The position numbers were made by a program, and so were the translations under genes. A stretch of DNA of 64,000 bases, taken from the NCBI GenBank assembly GCA_037176885.1, contig JAWWNJ010000116.1, positions 682,001 through 746,000 of the forward strand, in the 5' to 3' direction. The notes under the pieces are model-generated. The model saw only the letters and a list, made by a program, of their open reading frames with translations. It searched no databases and was not told the origin of the DNA. This DNA is from Favolaschia claudopus (lineage: Eukaryota; Basidiomycota; Agaricomycetes; Agaricales; Mycenaceae). Positions 62,785 through 64,000 of this stretch are shown here, one piece after another (position 1 is the stretch's first letter; every line of letters starts with the position of its first letter).

Positions 62785-64000
62785 TTTTGCAATTCTTTTT
62801 CCACGTTTTCTGGTCACGGGACCCAGTGCGTTGAGAAAAAAACCCTGGTGAGAACGAGGTTGATTAGTGACAAACATGTACAAAGCTGCCATTTGCGGTA
62901 GTGGCCATGCCCGTCATCATTATTATCATTATACGGTACTTAACTTAATTTTCAAGCAAGAATTACAATTGACAATAAGTTTGACTAAGTTACACCGCTC
63001 GAGCTCTGATTATGAGACGCAGTGTGAGGTGTCAGATGCTTCAAGCCAAGGCGGTAGAGTCGACACCCAGTATTTTCAAAAGTCCATCCGTGGGGGTTGG
63101 AGCTCGGTGAAAGCTTCGAGTAACCCAGGCGGACTGCCCAATCATATCTTACTGGGATCTCGTATATAAGTGCGAACGGACAACCGCTTCCCTCAACAGC
63201 ATTAAGACACTCTGATAAAAGACATCCTGGGCATTGCATCTGTGGTGTCATGGATTCTGGGGAATTAAGTCAACGCAACGCCGAGCCGTTCAGAGTGGAA
63301 GATTACATTGACTGTTAAAGCCACTACAGCGGGAGGGTCGTGAAAAGTAAAGTGGGTGCACACGAAAATAAAACTGGCATGCAAGCAGATTGGCTCAGTA
63401 CTGAGTCACAGAGATGGCAAAAAGCGGCCTCACAGAATGATGAGAACTTGGGCAGCAGAAATGTCGACACGTGCCACAACCCTCGCGGTCAGGTGATAGC
63501 AAGATGCCCAACAACAGGGTTGCGGGAAAAACCGGGTGGTAAATTACAATTGTAATTTACCGCGGTCGGGCATCTGTAGCGATTTCTGTTCCTTTCATAT
63601 TACTTTTCCCCGTCAAATACGCAAGGGCCTTCCGAGACAAGAAATTTCCTTATATAGAAGGGGGGGGAGGGGGGTCCCAAGGGCCTCGAGAAAAAACTTT
63701 CATATGAATTTTTGTAACTCGGTTCTGAGGGTTGTATGCAGCAGATATATGCTGGGTACGTTGTTCTACAGCCTTATTTTAGCAATCCAGTACTTCAGAT
63801 CCAAATCTGGCCACCTTTGTCACCGTCAGATGGGTTTGACCGCCGTTCGGGCCTCTCGGCAGCCTCGGCTGTCAGTGTGTATGCTGTTGCTTGGTCCAGA
63901 AGACTGGTTGCTGACATTGAGAAATATCAATTTTGCAGAGTGCAGGTACGTGGAAATGTGCAAAATAACAGGTTCTTCGCTTCAAATGCTGATGTTGAGT
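62785..64000. other. no recognised gene
   Basis: Contains the 24-bp palindrome (63538-63561) and a G8-A-G6 run (63660-63674). No coding motif seen. Confidence 0.4.
63538..63561. repeat. perfect 24-bp palindrome inside a larger imperfect one
   Basis: GGTAAATTACAA at 63538-63549 is followed directly by its reverse complement. GATGCCC (about 63504) and GGGCATC (about 63568) form an outer pair. Confidence 0.85.

Noticed and set aside
63660..63674. G8-A-G6 run as a G-quadruplex
   Set aside because: A single purine run without the four spaced G-tracts of a clear quadruplex; noted only as low complexity.
1..64000. CRISPR array, prokaryotic operon or ribosomal RNA
   Set aside because: No regularly spaced repeats of the required kind, no Shine-Dalgarno-led gene runs, no conserved rRNA segments; introns and transposon types are fungal.

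Overview
The window is fungal nuclear DNA, almost certainly from an agaricomycete basidiomycete. Short GT-AG introns (about 45-65 bp) interrupt the coding stretches, and the recognisable protein families are basidiomycete transposon families: Tnp2-type transposase, BED/hAT transposase, pogo- and Tc1-like fragments, an rve 'integrase core' protein and Ty1/copia gag. It is a gene-poor, transposon-dense region. I found no clearly intact single-copy housekeeping gene. The only housekeeping sequence recognised is a broken copy of the proteasome subunit RPN1.

Left part (1-10.6 kb): non-autonomous terminal-inverted-repeat elements, several nested (for example a TA-flanked MITE inside another at 3106-3675), plus short remnants of multi-copy basidiomycete proteins. 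At 10619-16611 lies a complete 6.0-kb Tnp2-type DNA transposon with 52-bp TIRs, an apparent 7-bp target duplication and two divergently transcribed genes. From 17.2 to 18.8 kb are a core-deleted pogo-like transposase remnant, a Tc1-like MITE with perfect 102-bp TIRs that still encodes only a helix-turn-helix domain, and a DDE fragment.

Middle (21-42 kb): several MITEs and hairpins, one of which (27602-28290) is a single hairpin about 690 bp long. The most complex nest follows. An RPN1 pseudogene (28.3-29.3 kb) abuts a Ty1/copia retrotransposon (29324-37279, GTACA target duplication) that keeps gag but has lost pol. Its gag is split by a hAT complex in which a full-length hAT element (32686-36261) is preceded by a 2,217-bp inverted copy of its own 3' part (30466-32682). 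The copia leader carries four consecutive hairpins with an invariant 7-nt loop and different but complementary stems. To the right are an integrase-core pseudogene (38.0-39.4 kb) and an apparently complete multi-exon gene of unknown function (39512-41063).

Right part (42-64 kb): more TA-flanked MITEs, one CACTA-like element with a 3-bp target duplication, one tRNA-like gene, and fragments resembling a P-loop GTPase, a forkhead protein, a PINIT-like protein and a Hac1/XBP1-like bZIP. Four elements across the window share a terminus of the type TAGAGAGTTTGCG followed by a palindrome whose sequence differs between elements. Long stretches (18.8-21.3, 44.2-46.8, 57.4-60.8 kb) hold nothing I can name.

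Protein family calls rest on motif recognition by eye. No database search was run.
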